Source: JAFDXJ01 sp038257845
GTDB taxonomy: Bacteria > Bacteroidota > Bacteroidia > Chitinophagales > Chitinophagaceae
Direction: 5' to 3'
DNA: 64,000 nt
Assembly: GCA_038257845.1 (NCBI GenBank)
Contig: JBBSQL010000011.1
Location: 1 to 64,000 of the forward strand
The position numbers were made by a program, and so were the translations under genes. Positions 24,721 through 33,098 of the stretch are shown here, piece by piece. Under the pieces are notes generated by a model that saw nothing but the letters and a program-made list of their open reading frames with translations, searched no databases and had not been told where the DNA came from. The number at the start of each line of letters is the position of its first letter. The stretch's first letter is position 1.

Positions 24721-25497
24721 ATGAAAGCAATTTGGAGCGGTTCTATTGGTTTTGGCCTTGTAAATATTCCCATAAAGATTTATAGCGCCATTGAATCAAG
24801 CGATATTGATTTGGATATGCTGGATAAAAAGGATTATTCTAATATTCGTTTTAAACGCGTGAATGAACATACAGGAAAAGAAGTTGCCTGGGAAAATATT
24901 GTGAAGGGTTATAAAATGGATGATAAATATATTGTGCTGACTGATGAAGATTTTGAAAAAGCCAGTCCTGAAAAATCTAAGATTATAGAGATTAGTGAGT
25001 TTGTAAATGAAAAGGAAATTGATAGCATATATTATGAAACGCCATACTATACTGCGCCTGAAAAAAATGGTGCAAAAGCGTATGGTTTATTACGTGATGC
25101 TTTAAAAAAATCCGGTAAGGCCGGGCTAGGAAGTTTTGTGTTACGCAGCAAAGAAAGCCTTTGTCTGTTGAAAGCAATGGATGATGTTATTGTATTAAAC
25201 AAGATCCGGTTTGCACAGGAAATCAGGGATACAAGCGATTTGAATATTCCTGTTTCAAAAAGCAAACCCGCGGAATTGAAGATGGCCGAACAATTAATTA
25301 ATCAACTGACGCATAAATTTGATATTGAAAAATATAAAGACACTTATTCGAATGAATTGATGAAACTCATCAAAGCAAAAGCGAAAGGCAAAAAAATCTC
25401 CGCGCCAAAAATGAAAGTGGTTCATTCAACTGCGAAAGATCTGATGTCGCAACTCAAGGCCAGCCTTGAAAATAAAACAACACGAAAAGCATCCTGA
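24721..25497 (+). CDS. ku: Ku protein of bacterial non-homologous end joining
   Basis: 258 residues from the ATG at 24721 (an in-frame codon at 24697 lies in the promoter region and is rejected). MKAIWSGSIGFGLVNIPIKIYSAI is the typical start; later marks are RFKRVNEHTGKEVAWENIVKGYK, YIVLTDEDFEKASPEKSKIIEI, and FVLRSKESLCLLKAMDDVIVLNKIRFAQEIR. The homodimer encircles broken DNA ends and recruits LigD. The C-terminus is lysine-rich, which in other species helps DNA binding. The ligD reading frame follows after one base, so the genes form one operon. Confidence 0.95.
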   Translation: MKAIWSGSIGFGLVNIPIKIYSAIESSDIDLDMLDKKDYSNIRFKRVNEHTGKEVAWENIVKGYKMDDKYIVLTDEDFEKASPEKSKIIEISEFVNEKEIDSIYYETPYYTAPEKNGAKAYGLLRDALKKSGKAGLGSFVLRSKESLCLLKAMDDVIVLNKIRFAQEIRDTSDLNIPVSKSKPAELKMAEQLINQLTHKFDIEKYKDTYSNELMKLIKAKAKGKKISAPKMKVVHSTAKDLMSQLKASLENKTTRKAS

Positions 25498-25498
25498 T

Positions 25499-26089
25499 AT
25501 GGCGCTGACAAAATATAATAAAAAAAGAAATTTTAAAGAAACCAGCGAGCCTGAAGGAAAAGCAGATACGCAATCAGGTTTTCGTTTTGTTGTACAACGC
25601 CATCATGCTTCGCAATTACATTATGATTTTCGTTTAGAACTGGGCGGTGTTTTAAAAAGTTGGGCGGTGCCTAAAGGCCCATCACTTGATCCAAAAGATA
25701 AACGTCTCGCCATGATGGTGGAAGATCATCCGGTAAGTTATATCCATTTTGAAGGTGATATTCCTGAAGGAAATTATGGCGCAGGATATGTAACCGTTTG
25801 GGATAAAGGGAAATTTTTCCCTGTTGATAAAGATCATGAAAAATTAACGGAGAAGCAAGCCCTGTCAGCATTACACAAAGGTGAATTGAAGTTCTCCCTG
25901 AAAGGAAAAAAACTGAAAGGAGAGTTTGTATTGGTCCATTTAAAAAATGATACAAAAAATAATAATAGCTGGCTATTGATAAAACACAAAGATGAATTTT
26001 CAAAAACGCCTTACAATTCTGAAGACCTTGTGAGTGCGGCCGTAAAAAAAGTTGGCGAAAAAAAAAAAGAAAGAAAACGTAACACTTAA
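25499..26089 (+). CDS. ligD: DNA ligase D, 3'-phosphoesterase domain (N-terminal part of split ligD)
   Basis: 196 residues from the ATG at 25499, one base after the ku stop. It is a complete LigD 3'-phosphoesterase domain: FRFVVQRHHASQLHYDFRLE supplies the conserved catalytic His residues, SWAVPKGPSLDPKDKRLAMMVEDHPVSYIHFEG and GAGYVTVWDKG follow, and WLLIKHKDE closes it. The enzyme trims 3' phosphates and ribonucleotides at breaks. The frame stops 21 bases after an 11-A run (26058-26068). The ligase-polymerase part continues in the +1 frame across that run. Either the gene is frameshifted, a base is miscounted in the run, or slippage yields the fused enzyme. Confidence 0.85.
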   Translation: MALTKYNKKRNFKETSEPEGKADTQSGFRFVVQRHHASQLHYDFRLELGGVLKSWAVPKGPSLDPKDKRLAMMVEDHPVSYIHFEGDIPEGNYGAGYVTVWDKGKFFPVDKDHEKLTEKQALSALHKGELKFSLKGKKLKGEFVLVHLKNDTKNNNSWLLIKHKDEFSKTPYNSEDLVSAAVKKVGEKKKERKRNT

Positions 26090-28043
26090 AAAAGCAGTGA
26101 GTCTGCGTTCACCTTCTGCAAAAAAATATACAAAGTTTTACAAACCCATGCTGGCAACACTTGTAGATAAAGCATTTAATGATGCGGAATGGATCTATGA
26201 AATTAAATGGGATGGTTATCGCGCAATTACAGACTGGCAGGATGATAGGCTTAAATTATATTCACGCAACGGTTTATCATTTTCTGATAAATTTCCACAA
26301 ATTGCAGAAGCACTAACATCATTAAAACATGATGCTGTATTGGATGGAGAAATTGTTTTAATGGATAAAGAGAACAGGCCGAGTTTTCAAAAGTTGCAGC
26401 ATTATGAAGAGAATAAAGAGCTGCCACTATTATATTATGTTTTCGATCTTTTATTTTTAGATAAAAAAGATATTCGCCATTTACCATTGCTCGAAAGAAA
26501 AGAATTATTAAAAAAATTATTAGAAAAAAATAATCATGGCATCATCCGTTATTGTGACCACATAGAAGAAAAGGGTATTGCATTTTTTGCATCAGCAAAA
26601 AATGCGAACCTCGAAGGTATTATGGCAAAAAAAGCAGATAGCAATTATACTTGTAATACGCGGAGTAAAGAATGGCTGAAAATAAAAAACATCAACAGCA
26701 GGGAAGGAATCATCGTTGGGTATACAAAACCTCGAAACAGCCGGAAATACTTTGGTGCATTGGTTTTGGCACAATATGAAAATAATGAATTAATTTACAT
26801 GGGCCACACAGGAACAGGCTTTGATGAAAAAACTTTAAAGGAATTATGGGAAAAAATGCAACCGCTTATTACCCAAAAATCTCCATTTAAAGAAAAAGTA
26901 AAAGTGAATATGCCGGTGACATGGATCAAACCCAAACTGGTATGTGAACTGAATTATACAGAAATGACAGAAGATGGGTTAATGCGCCACCCGGTATTCC
27001 TGGGTTTACGCTTTGATAAAAGTAAAAGTGAAGTAAACAAATCAATCGAAATGCCTGCTCACATAAAAAAAGGAAAAAATATTATGGTGGAAAAAAAGAA
27101 AGCAAATATCAAAGCCCCGGTTGAAAAACCTGGTGCTGATGATAAAAAAGTGAAAGTGAATAATCATACACTATCACTAACAAATTTGAATAAAGTTTAC
27201 TGGCCAAAGGAAAAATTCACGAAAGGTGATTTGATCAATTACTATGAAAAGATTTCACCGTATATTTTACCTTATCTCAAAGGCAGGCCATTGTCATTGA
27301 AAAGAAATCCAAATGGAATTTTGGATGATGGATTTTTTCAAAAAGATTTTGGCGCGCAGGCCCCGGCATGGATTCCAAAAGCGAAAGTGGAATCTGACTC
27401 GAATAAAAAAATCATTGAATACATAATGTGTGAAAATAAAGCCGCATTAATGTACATAGCGAATCTTGGTTGCATTGAAATTAATCCCTGGAATTCATTA
27501 TACAAAAAAATGGATTTTCCAACATACATGATCATTGATATTGATCCATCAGATAAAAATAGTTTTGATGAAGTGATCGAAACCGCGCTTGCTGCGAAAG
27601 ACTTGCTGGATGCGGCTGGAGCTGAATGCTATTGCAAAACTTCCGGTGCTACAGGCCTGCATGTGTATGTGCCGATGGGTGGAAAATATGATTATGAGCA
27701 GGTGAAAAATTTTGGCCATTTAGTCGCGCATTTAATTTCGTTACGCGTTCCAAAATTCACCAGCCTGGAAAGGTCTTTATCAAAACGCGGTAAAAATATT
27801 TACGTGGACTTTTTACAAAACCGTCGCGGGCAAACACTTGCTTCCACGTACAGTGTGCGGCCGCGCCCGGGCGCAACTGTTTCCACGCCACTGGAATGGA
27901 AAGAAGTGAAAAAAGGTTTACTTCCATCGCAATTCACCATTAAAAATATTTTTGACAGGTTAGAAAAGAAAGGCGATTTATTTACACCAGTTTTAAAGAA
28001 AGGAATTAATTTAAAAACATGCCTGGCAAAACTGGAAGCATGA
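26052..28043 (+). CDS. ligD: DNA ligase D, ATP-dependent ligase and primase-polymerase domains
   Basis: The open frame begins at a TTG (26052) inside the preceding gene. Ligase domain: PMLATLVDKAFNDAEWIYEI then KWDGYRAI with the adenylated lysine, DGEIVL, and EGIMAKKADSNY with EWLKIK. An OB fold follows (GALVLAQYENNELIYMGHTG). Polymerase (AEP primase-like) domain: LTNLNKVYWPKEKFTKGDLI, MIIDIDPSD with the metal-binding aspartates, KTSGATGLHVYVP and SVRPRPGATVSTPLEW. Domain order PE-LIG-POL matches other members of the phylum when joined to 25499-26089. A start at the TTG lacks a good upstream context, so a fused product or a start at the ATG near 26148 must be considered. The sequence after the A run shows no other damage. 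Confidence 0.9.
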   Translation: MAKKKKKENVTLKKAVSLRSPSAKKYTKFYKPMLATLVDKAFNDAEWIYEIKWDGYRAITDWQDDRLKLYSRNGLSFSDKFPQIAEALTSLKHDAVLDGEIVLMDKENRPSFQKLQHYEENKELPLLYYVFDLLFLDKKDIRHLPLLERKELLKKLLEKNNHGIIRYCDHIEEKGIAFFASAKNANLEGIMAKKADSNYTCNTRSKEWLKIKNINSREGIIVGYTKPRNSRKYFGALVLAQYENNELIYMGHTGTGFDEKTLKELWEKMQPLITQKSPFKEKVKVNMPVTWIKPKLVCELNYTEMTEDGLMRHPVFLGLRFDKSKSEVNKSIEMPAHIKKGKNIMVEKKKANIKAPVEKPGADDKKVKVNNHTLSLTNLNKVYWPKEKFTKGDLINYYEKISPYILPYLKGRPLSLKRNPNGILDDGFFQKDFGAQAPAWIPKAKVESDSNKKIIEYIMCENKAALMYIANLGCIEINPWNSLYKKMDFPTYMIIDIDPSDKNSFDEVIETALAAKDLLDAAGAECYCKTSGATGLHVYVPMGGKYDYEQVKNFGHLVAHLISLRVPKFTSLERSLSKRGKNIYVDFLQNRRGQTLASTYSVRPRPGATVSTPLEWKEVKKGLLPSQFTIKNIFDRLEKKGDLFTPVLKKGINLKTCLAKLEA

Positions 28044-28059
28044 TAATTTTTTAGCAAAA

Positions 28060-29139
28060 TTATTTTTTCAGAATTTTCATTAGTACTTGTTCTTCAGCGG
28101 TGAGGCCGGACCGATCATCATCTTTTTCTATTTTATCCAATTCCTTTAAATACTTCACCAGCTTTTCTTCTTCATATAATTGGATGAGCCCTGGATGCAC
28201 ATAAAACTTTTTACAAACTGTACGCGTATTACCTAATTTTTTACTAACTATATCCAGCACTTCAACGATATTTTTTTTCTTTTCTGCTTCCGTTACCGCA
28301 TCACCGATAGAACGAAAGGCATGCAGCGCGTGCAGTGTGCCGGCCCATGTCCTAAAATCTTTTGCAGTAAAATCATGGCCTGTTTTATCTTTGATATATT
28401 GATTGACAGCACCGGAATCAATTGATTTTCTGTTGCCTTCTTCATCATAATACTGAAACAATTCTCTTCCGGGAATATCCCTGCAATCCTTGACTATTTT
28501 CGCAATTTTTTTATTTTGCAGGCTGATGGAATGATATACTCCTTTCTTTCCTTTGAATGAAAATGTAACTGTATTTTTTTCAATTTTTGCATGCCTGTCT
28601 TTCAATGTAGTAAGCCCATACGATCCATTTGACTTTTCATATTCAATGTTACCGATACGGATATATGTTCTTTCCATCAGGCTCAAAATTGTTGCAAGCA
28701 CTTTTTCTTTATTCAAATTCTTCGTGGAAATATCTTTCTCCATGGCAAGCCGGAGTGCTGGTAATGCTGTACCAAATTCATATAAGCGATGATATTTTGT
28801 TTGATTCCGCAAAACATGCCATAAGCTATGATACCTGTACTGCTTGCGTTTGCGGAGATCGAGGCCGGTTGCCTGGAGATGGCCATTTTCAGCAGGACAA
28901 ATCCATACATTTTCCCAGGAAGGTGGAATAGCTAATTTTTGAATTCGGCCAAGTTTATCCTTATCCCTGATGACTTTTTCATCAAAAACATACATATACG
29001 CAGTCTTTTTTTTGATCCGGTTAATACCGGGCTCTGTATCGTGTACATATACCAGGTTGACAAGATTGGCTGCTTTTTCATAATCCTTATCAATCTTTAA
29101 AAGTTTTTTATGTGTTATGCGTGGAATGAGTTCATTCAT
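28060..29139 (-). CDS. DNA topoisomerase IB (poxvirus/eukaryote-like)
   Basis: 359 residues. N-terminal part YVHDTEPGINRIKKKTAYMYV, KLAIPPSWENVWICP and GLDLRKRKQYRYHSLW are typical of bacterial topoisomerase IB. Catalytic residues can be traced to YIRIGN (first Arg region), KDFRTWAGTLHAL (Arg) and CKKFYVHPGLIQLY, where the Tyr at about 313 is the nucleophile. It relaxes supercoils by 3'-phosphotyrosyl single-strand nicking. Convergent with ligD, 16 bases apart. Topoisomerase IB near NHEJ genes is common in desiccation-resistant bacteria. I find no -24/-12 element upstream. Confidence 0.92.
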   Translation of the reverse strand: MNELIPRITHKKLLKIDKDYEKAANLVNLVYVHDTEPGINRIKKKTAYMYVFDEKVIRDKDKLGRIQKLAIPPSWENVWICPAENGHLQATGLDLRKRKQYRYHSLWHVLRNQTKYHRLYEFGTALPALRLAMEKDISTKNLNKEKVLATILSLMERTYIRIGNIEYEKSNGSYGLTTLKDRHAKIEKNTVTFSFKGKKGVYHSISLQNKKIAKIVKDCRDIPGRELFQYYDEEGNRKSIDSGAVNQYIKDKTGHDFTAKDFRTWAGTLHALHAFRSIGDAVTEAEKKKNIVEVLDIVSKKLGNTRTVCKKFYVHPGLIQLYEEEKLVKYLKELDKIEKDDDRSGLTAEEQVLMKILKK

Positions 29140-29165
29140 GGTAATAAATGATTTAAATCTTATTC

Positions 29166-29196
29166 AAAAAAAGATGCTCTGAATATGGAGCATTTT
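29166..29196 (-). terminator. Rho-independent terminator
   Basis: On the minus strand ATGCTC pairs with GAGCAT, with a T run following. It ends the DUF6496 gene and separates it from the topoisomerase. Confidence 0.7.
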
Positions 29197-29220
29197 CCCA
29201 TGATTGCTTTGGCCATCAAT

Positions 29221-29409
29221 TTATTTTTTGCTATTGGAACTTTTCTTTGGGACTTTTGCGTCTTCATTCCTGGCTTCTGATAAGCCGATCGCAATTGCCT
29301 GTTTTTTACTGGTAACTTTTTTTCCACTTCCTGTTTTCAATTTCCCCTCTTTCATTTCTTCTATATTATTTTTTACTTTTTCATGGCTCTTCTCTGAATA
29401 TTTTGCCAT
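29221..29409 (-). CDS. Small DUF6496 stress-associated protein
   Basis: 62 residues, Lys-rich: MAKYSEKSHEKVKNNIEEMK, then GKLKTGSGKKVTSKKQAIAI and GLSEARNEDAKVP. This order of motifs is that of DUF6496 proteins, short basic proteins found widely near stress genes. The function is unknown; the charge suggests nucleic-acid binding. It has its own -24/-12-like element 41 bases upstream and a terminator downstream, so it is a single-gene unit. Confidence 0.82.
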   Translation of the reverse strand: MAKYSEKSHEKVKNNIEEMKEGKLKTGSGKKVTSKKQAIAIGLSEARNEDAKVPKKSSNSKK

Positions 29410-29450
29410 AAAAATTATTTGAATGAAAAATAATATTGAGAAAGAAATAA

Positions 29451-29466
29451 AACAAATTCTTTGCCA
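29451..29466 (-). promoter_or_regulatory. Sigma-54-like -24/-12 element
   Basis: Minus strand TGGCAAAGAATTTGTT: TGGCA and TTG kept, -12 T for C. 42 bases before the DUF6496 ATG. Confidence 0.5.
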
Positions 29467-29515
29467 ATAATGCTTTTGAAGATTTTTACGGGTAATGGTT
29501 TTATACCGCGGGTTT

Positions 29516-30976
29516 TTAAAAGGATATAATAAACAATGTCCCTTTATGAGGTGAAGATTTTACTTCAATAAAGCCTTTATGTGATTGAATGATATTCAAC
29601 GCAGAAGCAAGCCCAAGGCCCATTCCATTACGTTTAGTTGTAAAATATGGTTCAAATAATTTAATAATGTTTTCATCTGAGATGCCGCAACCATTATCCT
29701 GGAAATGAATGATGTATTTGCCATCTTCTGCAAACAATTTTATGCTGAGCAGCCCGCTGTTTTCCGGCATCGCTTCCACCGCGTTTATAATGATATTTAA
29801 AAAAGCAATTTGTAATTTTTCCGGATCTCCATTCAGCCATGCATCTTCCTGCAAATAACTTTTTTTAAGTTGTATATTTTTTAATTTAATGCGGTCCATT
29901 GCATTGGCAATGGTTGATTCCAATACAGATTGCAGTGTTATTTTTTGTTGTACAATATCAGTGGGTTTAGATGAATTCAGCAATTCGGAGATTAGGCTAT
30001 TGATACGGTTACTGTTTCGTTTGATGATATCGAGAAATGATCCGGTATCTTCATTATCTATTTCTGATACAAGTTGCTCAACAGACAAATTAATATTGTT
30101 TAAAGGATTACGTACTTCATGTGCGAGCGTACGTATGAGTCGTTCGGCAGCTTTTAATTTCTCTGCCTGTAATGTTGCTTTTTCAGCATTTTTTAAAGAG
30201 GTAATATCATGCATGATACCCTGGATATAGGTTTCTTCCTGGTCATCCTTTTCGATGGTCATTGATAAAATACAGTTGATCTTTTCTTTATCCTTTCTAC
30301 AAAGAATAGTTTCCATATCAGAAACTACTTTCTTCGTTTCAAGCAATTCGCGGATTTTAGTTTTTTCATCTTCATTAAGAATCAAATCATATAAACTGAG
30401 TTGCAAAAATTCTTCTTTTGAATAACCAAAAATTGTACTGGTAGCTTCGTTCACATCTTTGAAACGTACTTCATTGTCTGCAATAAATACACTGTCTTTG
30501 GAGCGTTCAAAAATGTTTCTGAATTTTTGTTCATTTACTTTTAACGCTTTTATAAATTCAAAACGGCCGAGTGCATACCGGATACAACGTTCCAACTTTT
30601 CAGGTGTCATGTCAGATTTCACGAGGTAATCAACCGCGCCTGCTTCCATGGCAAGAATATCTATTTCCTGTGTACCAACGCCGGTTAGTAAAACCATAGG
30701 TTCTTCGCATCCATTACCGATGGCTTCGCTGATGAGATCCAGGCCCGTTTTTTCGCCGAGGCGAAAATCAACTAAATAAACATCGTGTGTTGCTTTACAT
30801 ATTTCATCCAGGGCATGCTTGTAATTGGAGCTCCATGAAACGCTGCAGGTAAAACCATTGGCCATATTATTGATCTGGCTACAGGTCAAAATATAATCGT
30901 CTTCATCATCATCAATCACGAGAATATTTATATCTTTTTTCAGTGCCACTTTACTGAATGTTTTAAATGTATTCAC
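29516..30976 (-). CDS. Receiver-PAS-histidine kinase (hybrid signalling protein)
   Basis: 486 residues, cytoplasmic. Order: N-terminal receiver (ILVIDDDEDDYILTCSQI, phospho-aspartate in VYLVDFRLGEKTGLDLI, lysine in VDYLVKSDM), PAS domain (about residues 150-265, FRNIFERSKDSVFIADNEVRF, GYSKEEFLQLSLYDLI), then HisKA with LAHEVRNPLNNI (phospho-His) and HATPase_c with NIIINAVEAMPENSG, FQDNGCGISDE and GMGLGLASALNI. The C-terminal half is NtrB-like, which suits a kinase feeding an NtrC-type activator such as 37064-38479. The start is GTG, overlapping the preceding stop as GTGA. Confidence 0.9.
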   Translation of the reverse strand: MNTFKTFSKVALKKDINILVIDDDEDDYILTCSQINNMANGFTCSVSWSSNYKHALDEICKATHDVYLVDFRLGEKTGLDLISEAIGNGCEEPMVLLTGVGTQEIDILAMEAGAVDYLVKSDMTPEKLERCIRYALGRFEFIKALKVNEQKFRNIFERSKDSVFIADNEVRFKDVNEATSTIFGYSKEEFLQLSLYDLILNEDEKTKIRELLETKKVVSDMETILCRKDKEKINCILSMTIEKDDQEETYIQGIMHDITSLKNAEKATLQAEKLKAAERLIRTLAHEVRNPLNNINLSVEQLVSEIDNEDTGSFLDIIKRNSNRINSLISELLNSSKPTDIVQQKITLQSVLESTIANAMDRIKLKNIQLKKSYLQEDAWLNGDPEKLQIAFLNIIINAVEAMPENSGLLSIKLFAEDGKYIIHFQDNGCGISDENIIKLFEPYFTTKRNGMGLGLASALNIIQSHKGFIEVKSSPHKGTLFIISF

Positions 30977-31299
30977 TTGTTTTTTCTAATGTATTTATTA
31001 CTGTCTGTATCTTCTGCTACTTTTTCTGTAGCAGCAAATGCTCCGGCAGAACCATCTGATAGAAGTTCATCTGTTCCTGCATTTTTCCTGGCACCATACG
31101 TTTTATTTTCCGGGTTTGGCTCTGAATTATTCAATTCCATCCCGGCATCTTTTTCATCTTTTTTATTTGCCGGTTTTATGATCTCTTTTTTTGCCGGCAG
31201 ATTTGGATAGCCGGGAAAATCCTGGTCAATCTTTCCATCATTGGACTTTTGCACTTCCTTCTCATCCGTGATCGGTATATTATTTTTTTGCTCCATCAT
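30973..31299 (-). CDS. Small hydrophilic protein of unknown function
   Basis: About 108 residues from MMEQKN at 31299 (the frame is open to 31350 without a convincing start). It is low-complexity and rich in Lys, Asp, Glu, Asn and Pro, with DFPGYPNLPAKKE and NKTYGARKNAGTDELLSDGS and no hydrophobic core, so it is probably disordered. The last codon overlaps the kinase start by four bases (GTGA), which suggests translational coupling. Hydrophilic disordered proteins of this kind are found in stress clusters of the phylum, but I do not recognise a named family. Confidence 0.6.
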   Translation of the reverse strand: MMEQKNNIPITDEKEVQKSNDGKIDQDFPGYPNLPAKKEIIKPANKKDEKDAGMELNNSEPNPENKTYGARKNAGTDELLSDGSAGAFAATEKVAEDTDSNKYIRKNK

Positions 31300-31360
31300 A
31301 AAGTTTTTTGCTGTAGAAAAATATGGGCATCCTGTGTAAATTTTTCCCAATATACACTAA

Positions 31361-31394
31361 AAAAAGGTACACTTCTAATTTCATGTACCTTTTT
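31361..31394 (-). terminator. Rho-independent terminator
   Basis: AAAAAGGTACA pairs with TGTACCTTTTT around a 12-base loop, 20 bases after the DUF4142 stop. Confidence 0.8.
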
Positions 31395-31414
31395 CTAATG
31401 GTGATAATTGCCAA

Positions 31415-32011
31415 TTATTTCATCATGTCTTTTATTGACTTTGCTTTATCCAGGTGTTGTTGAAGTGTGGGCAAAGTGATCATAGCAAAACTTTTCAAAT
31501 CACTATCCTTACCATTGTCACCTTCCTTTTTAAATAAACTTATTGCATCATTATGATCGTCCACCATCATTTTAATATACGCTTTATCAAAATCATTCCC
31601 GGTTTTCTTTGCCAGGTCATTCACTGCATTCTGAGATTTATCACTCATGGCAGGTGGTAATGCAATATTCTTATTTGCTGCGAAAGCTTTTAATTTATCA
31701 TTCGCTGCGGTATGGTCTTTAATGATCATCGCTGCATAGTCCTTCACTTTCTGACTGGACGCATTTTTATCAGCAAGCTGGCTTGCTGCAATTTCAGTCA
31801 TGCCACCATTCGCAGCTTCTACCGCAAAGTCTGCATCGTCTTTATCTACCATCATTGTGTTCATAGTAGTACTATCATTGGCTACTTTTGCCATACTATC
31901 ATTCACATCCTTTGTACTGTCCACGGTATCTTCACCGGAAGTACCGCTGTTGCAGGATTGGATCGTATAAATTCCCAACAACATACTGAAAGCCAAAATT
32001 ATCTTTTTCAT
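31415..32011 (-). CDS. DUF4142 lipoprotein
   Basis: 198 residues. Lipoprotein signal MKKIILAFSMLLGIYTIQSC with the lipidated Cys at 20, a Ser/Thr/Asp-rich linker, then the ferritin-like DUF4142 domain (DFAVEAANGGMTEIAASQLADK, VKDYAAMIIKDHTAANDKLK, FDKAYIKMMVDDHNDAISLFK, LPTLQQHLDKAKSIKDM). The domain has conserved His and Glu positions and is common in periplasmic stress proteins. It has a -24/-12-like element 43 bases upstream and a terminator downstream. The function is not known. Confidence 0.9.
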   Translation of the reverse strand: MKKIILAFSMLLGIYTIQSCNSGTSGEDTVDSTKDVNDSMAKVANDSTTMNTMMVDKDDADFAVEAANGGMTEIAASQLADKNASSQKVKDYAAMIIKDHTAANDKLKAFAANKNIALPPAMSDKSQNAVNDLAKKTGNDFDKAYIKMMVDDHNDAISLFKKEGDNGKDSDLKSFAMITLPTLQQHLDKAKSIKDMMK

Positions 32012-32054
32012 AAATAATTGATTTAATTTAAAATGATTAATTGATCATGATCAA

Positions 32055-32070
32055 AACAAAGAATAAGCCA
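32055..32070 (-). promoter_or_regulatory. Sigma-54-like -24/-12 element
   Basis: Minus strand TGGCTTATTCTTTGTT: TGGC and TTG kept, other positions differ. 44 bases before the DUF4142 ATG. Adjacent TGATCATGATCA at 32042-32053 is a 12-bp palindrome. Confidence 0.45.
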
Positions 32071-32228
32071 ATTCTGCATATTCAATTCAATCATATTATA
32101 CAGTACAAGAATGTGCTGTTTCTGTGCAGAAAGATTTATTGACAGCATTTTTCCCCACTTGTAGATTTGATTACCCGATTTATAAATAAAAATTCACAAA
32201 ATAAAATCTTCAATACATAAAAAACTTT

Positions 32229-32244
32229 TGGCAGGAAATTTTCT
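32229..32244 (+). promoter_or_regulatory. Sigma-54-like -24/-12 element
   Basis: TGGCAGGAAATTTTCT: TGGCA kept, -12 TTTC. 48 bases before the lmo0937-family start. Confidence 0.45.
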
Positions 32245-32291
32245 TTGTTGTGAACTGTAAGCACATTTATTCATCAAAAACTTATTTTTTT

Positions 32292-32438
32292 ATGAGAAGT
32301 ATCTTGTATATCATCGCTGTAGTCCTTGTGATTGGTTGGCTTTTAGGCTTTTTTGTATATGGTAGCACTGGCCTGATACATATTTTAATTGTATTGGCTA
32401 TAATATCACTTATACTTGGACTGATACAAAAATCCTGA
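32292..32438 (+). CDS. lmo0937-family small membrane protein
   Basis: 48 residues from the ATG at 32292: MRSILYIIAVVLVIGWLLGF then a second hydrophobic helix (LIHILIVLAIISLILGLI). This two-helix form, GWLLGFFVYGSTGLIHILIVLA, matches the lmo0937 family, tiny membrane proteins widespread in stress operons of Bacteroidota. Upstream codons to 32250 are open but polar and precede no start with good context. It is followed by a near-ideal terminator, so it is probably a one-gene transcript. The role is unknown. Confidence 0.88.
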   Translation: MRSILYIIAVVLVIGWLLGFFVYGSTGLIHILIVLAIISLILGLIQKS

Positions 32439-32455
32439 GCATAACACCGGATTTT

Positions 32456-32481
32456 AAAAAACTGCCGACTGGCAGTTTTTT
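32456..32481 (+). terminator. Rho-independent terminator
   Basis: AAAAAACTGCC-GACT-GGCAGTTTTTT, perfect stem with a four-base loop, 18 bases after the lmo0937 stop. Confidence 0.88.
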
Positions 32482-32545
32482 TTGTTTGACACAAAACCTT
32501 CTTTCAATTTTTTTCGAATATATATCATCAATATATTTTTCAATT

Positions 32546-32561
32546 TGGTATAAGAATTGAA
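32546..32561 (+). promoter_or_regulatory. Sigma-54-like -24/-12 element
   Basis: TGGTATAAGAATTGAA: only the -12 C is changed (A). 24 bases before the ATG at 32586. Confidence 0.6.
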
Positions 32562-32585
32562 AATATTATTTTCAAACAACTTGTT

Positions 32586-33083
32586 ATGGAAAAAAATTTA
32601 AACAACGACCTGGTTTTTCTAAATGAAAAAATTCATGAAATCGGCAGTGCTTTATTTTTTCCGGACAATAGGAACCACTTTCGATACCCTGCTTCCATTA
32701 TAAATATTGCACGTATAGATGCAGCAGGTAATCTTTGGTTCTATGTTTACCAGCCCTGGACAAGTGAAGAAGCATTGCAAAATGGTTTCCCTGTAACAAT
32801 GGATTTTTTCAGAAAAGGAAAAGACTTTTCAATCAAAGTGCAGGGCTCAGCTACTATTCACCAGGAACTGGACAAATCACTGGAAGTGCCACAATGGATG
32901 TCTTCGATTCAATCAAAGGATTATTTATTGGTATGCGTAAAAATGTGTTCCGCAGAATATTTTGATTACAATCAACAATCAACTATAAGTCTTTTTCAAA
33001 AACTGAAAGTTTCATGGCAGAATTGGATGTATTCACTGAAACCTCATTATAAGTATTTCAATTTAATACCAATAACCAGGTAA
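32586..33083 (+). CDS. Probable split-barrel flavin-binding (PNPOx-like) protein
   Basis: 165 residues with no signal peptide. The layout IGSALFFPDN, IINIARIDAAGNLWFYVYQP, FPVTMDFFRKGKDFSIKVQGSATI and LVCVKMCSAEYFDY parallels the pyridoxamine phosphate oxidase-like protein at 21886 (VWFFSGKN, KVQLFFSHPS, YLVLNGEAEI). I infer the same fold at low identity. The C-terminus is aromatic (WQNWMYSLKPHYKYF) and unlike the other protein. Convergent with 33099, only 15 bases apart. A -24/-12-like element precedes it. Confidence 0.6.
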   Translation: MEKNLNNDLVFLNEKIHEIGSALFFPDNRNHFRYPASIINIARIDAAGNLWFYVYQPWTSEEALQNGFPVTMDFFRKGKDFSIKVQGSATIHQELDKSLEVPQWMSSIQSKDYLLVCVKMCSAEYFDYNQQSTISLFQKLKVSWQNWMYSLKPHYKYFNLIPITR

Positions 33084-33098
33084 ATGAGGAATTGAATT

